Shown one piece after another: positions 3,675 through 5,035 of a DNA stretch of 5,035 nt (the first letter of the stretch is position 1; each line of letters opens with the position of its first letter). This DNA comes from Clostridia bacterium. Lineage in GTDB: Bacteria; Bacillota; Clostridia; Oscillospirales; CAG-272. Under the pieces are notes generated by a model. That model had not been told where the DNA came from, searched no databases, and saw nothing but the letters and a program-made list of their open reading frames with translations. The position numbers and the translations under genes are program-made. The stretch covers positions 1 to 5,035 of the forward strand of contig JAFTMP010000265.1 of the NCBI GenBank assembly GCA_017452335.1. The letters are read 5' to 3'.

Positions 3675-5035
3675 ATGAAAAGATCAAGCGGTGTGTTGAT
3701 GCACATTTCCTCTCTTTGGGGAAATTATTCGGAAGGAGCGTTTGGCTCCTCTGCCTATGAATTTGTGGATTTTTTAAAGGAGTGCGGCTTTTCGGTGTGG
3801 CAGGTGCTTCCGTTCTGCCTGCCGGATGAATGCAATTCTCCCTACAAGTCCTTTAGTGCCTTTAGCGGCAACCCTTATTTTATAGATCTGACCGCGCTTT
3901 ACGATGAAGGATTGCTGAGCGCCAAGGAGCTGGAGGGGGCGTTGCAAAAAACGCCCTATAGCTGTGAATTTGGGCGCTTAAACAAAGAGCGTATTGCACT
4001 GCTTACCACTGCCGCAGGACGCTTTAAAGATGACGCGGCACTGGAAGAGTTTTTTAAAACCCACAAGCACACAGAGCAGTTCTGCCGTTTTATGGCTCTA
4101 AAAAAGGCAAACGGCGATCGCCTTTGGACCGATTGGACGGTGGAAGAGCCCGATGAGGAAACATACCGCGCTTGGCGCTTTATGCAGTATACCTTTTTTA
4201 AGCAGTGGGCAAGGGTGAAGGCGTATGCCAACAAAAAGGGCATTTCTATTGTAGGTGATCTGCCCATCTACGTGGCGCATGACAGCTCGGATGTGTGGTC
4301 CAATCCCCATCTGTTTTGTCTTGACAAGAGAAACATGCCCACAAGCGTAGCGGGCGTTCCTCCCGATTATTTCTCTGCAGACGGTCAGCTTTGGGGCAAT
4401 CCCCTTTATAACTGGAAGGAAATGAAGAAGGACGGCTACGCATGGTGGAAGGAGCGCATGCTCTTTATGACCGAGCTTTTTGACGGCGTGCGCATCGACC
4501 ATTTCAGAGCCTTTGAGTCTTATTTCAGCATTGATGCGGGGGAAACCACTGCGCGCAACGGCAAATGGATCAAGGGTCCCGGCATGGCGCTCATCAGGGC
4601 ACTTCGGGAGGTTTGCGGCGAAAAGCTGCTTATCGCGGAGGATCTTGGAGATATCACACCTGCCGTTGAAAAGCTGGTATCAGATAGCGGCTTCCCCGGC
4701 ATGAAGGTGTTGCAGTTTGCCTTCTTGGGCGATGAGAATTCTCCTCATCTGCCCCATAACTATCCCGAAAATGCCGTTGCCTATACAGGTACACACGATA
4801 ACAACACCTTGTTAGGCTATATTTGGGAGCTGGATCCCCCCACCAGAAAGCGCTTTTTTGACTATTGCGGATATACAGGTAAGGAATGGGACGGAAGCCG
4901 CGATGCCATTTTGCGCACGATCATGCAAAGCCCTGCGCGCTTGACGGTATTTCCCATCCAAGATCTGCTCTTTTACGGCAAGGATACCCGTATCAACGTT
5001 CCCGGCAGTGCGGAGGACAACTGGTCCTATCGGGT
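3675..5035 (+). CDS. malQ: 4-alpha-glucanotransferase (amylomaltase, GH77), 3' end outside window
   Basis: This enzyme moves alpha-1,4-glucan segments between maltodextrin or glycogen chains in the cytoplasm. The frame stays open for 453 codons to the window edge; the family usually has about 490-510 residues, so only the C-terminal tail is missing. The N-terminus RSSGVLMHISSL and the stretch NSPYKSFSAFSGNPYFIDL are GH77 hallmarks. Catalytic residues are visible: nucleophile D275 in DGVRIDHFRAF, acid/base E322 in LLIAEDLG, and transition-state Asp D375 in TGTHDNNT. Their spacing (47 and 53 residues) is close to that in Thermus amylomaltase. Other family motifs include GDLPIYVAHDSSDVW and AGVPPDYFSADGQLWGNPLY. 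The ATG at 3675 has AGGAAGG (3659-3665) 9 bases upstream. It lies 40 bp after the DUF3737 gene with no terminator between, so they are probably co-transcribed. Confidence 0.97.
   Translation, partial: MKRSSGVLMHISSLWGNYSEGAFGSSAYEFVDFLKECGFSVWQVLPFCLPDECNSPYKSFSAFSGNPYFIDLTALYDEGLLSAKELEGALQKTPYSCEFGRLNKERIALLTTAAGRFKDDAALEEFFKTHKHTEQFCRFMALKKANGDRLWTDWTVEEPDEETYRAWRFMQYTFFKQWARVKAYANKKGISIVGDLPIYVAHDSSDVWSNPHLFCLDKRNMPTSVAGVPPDYFSADGQLWGNPLYNWKEMKKDGYAWWKERMLFMTELFDGVRIDHFRAFESYFSIDAGETTARNGKWIKGPGMALIRALREVCGEKLLIAEDLGDITPAVEKLVSDSGFPGMKVLQFAFLGDENSPHLPHNYPENAVAYTGTHDNNTLLGYIWELDPPTRKRFFDYCGYTGKEWDGSRDAILRTIMQSPARLTVFPIQDLLFYGKDTRINVPGSAEDNWSYR

Noticed and set aside
3956..4502. Minus-strand open frames inside malQ
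   Set aside because: They are antisense to a GH77 gene with intact catalytic motifs and have no recognisable domain.
4480..4704. Other short open frames on both strands inside malQ
   Set aside because: They overlap the catalytic region of malQ in wrong frames and have no independent support.
1..5035. CRISPR array, insertion sequence or phage genes
   Set aside because: No regularly spaced direct repeats, transposase motifs, terminal inverted repeats or phage structural genes are visible.

Overview
The window looks like a piece of a chromosome from a Gram-positive, clostridial-type bacterium (Firmicutes/Clostridia, probably a gut-associated lineage). This is inferred from protein resemblance: a clostridial-style amylomaltase, a DUF3737 protein, an XRE regulator with a long helical C-terminus, and a UPF0489 protein. 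It is also inferred from consensus sigma-A promoters with 17-bp spacers. No species can be named from this sequence alone.

Layout. (1) Bases 1-70 are the 3' part of a tRNA-Ser(GGA) gene with an encoded CCA, followed at once by a 19-bp perfect hairpin that is its terminator. (2) Bases 114-257 form a GC-rich, non-coding, highly foldable block whose last ~21 bases look like the 3' end of a different tRNA, ending in CCA. (3) Bases 258-1422 are AT-rich. On the minus strand they carry a UPF0489 gene (arginase-like DxHxD motif) split into two overlapping reading frames by a one-base frameshift at a short A run, with its own good promoter. (4) Bases 1423-2475, minus strand, encode an XRE-family regulator with a TPR-like C-terminus. 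(5) Bases 2476-2797 are a divergent promoter region. (6) Bases 2798-3634, plus strand, encode a DUF3737 right-handed beta-helix protein. (7) From base 3675 to the window end runs malQ (GH77 4-alpha-glucanotransferase), cut off by the window edge.

How the genes fit together. DUF3737 and malQ are 40 bp apart on one strand behind a strong extended -10 promoter, so they are probably one operon for alpha-glucan (maltodextrin/glycogen) metabolism plus a beta-helix protein of unknown role. The divergent XRE regulator is an obvious but untested candidate to control it. The tRNA-adjacent AT-rich segment with a damaged accessory gene has the look of a small horizontally acquired insertion at a tRNA locus.

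I do not see a clear new multi-gene system. The best leads are the tRNA-like structured block downstream of tRNA-Ser, the broken UPF0489 (possible peptide-arginase-type) gene, and an unusually regular 19-residue cysteine ladder in the DUF3737 protein.
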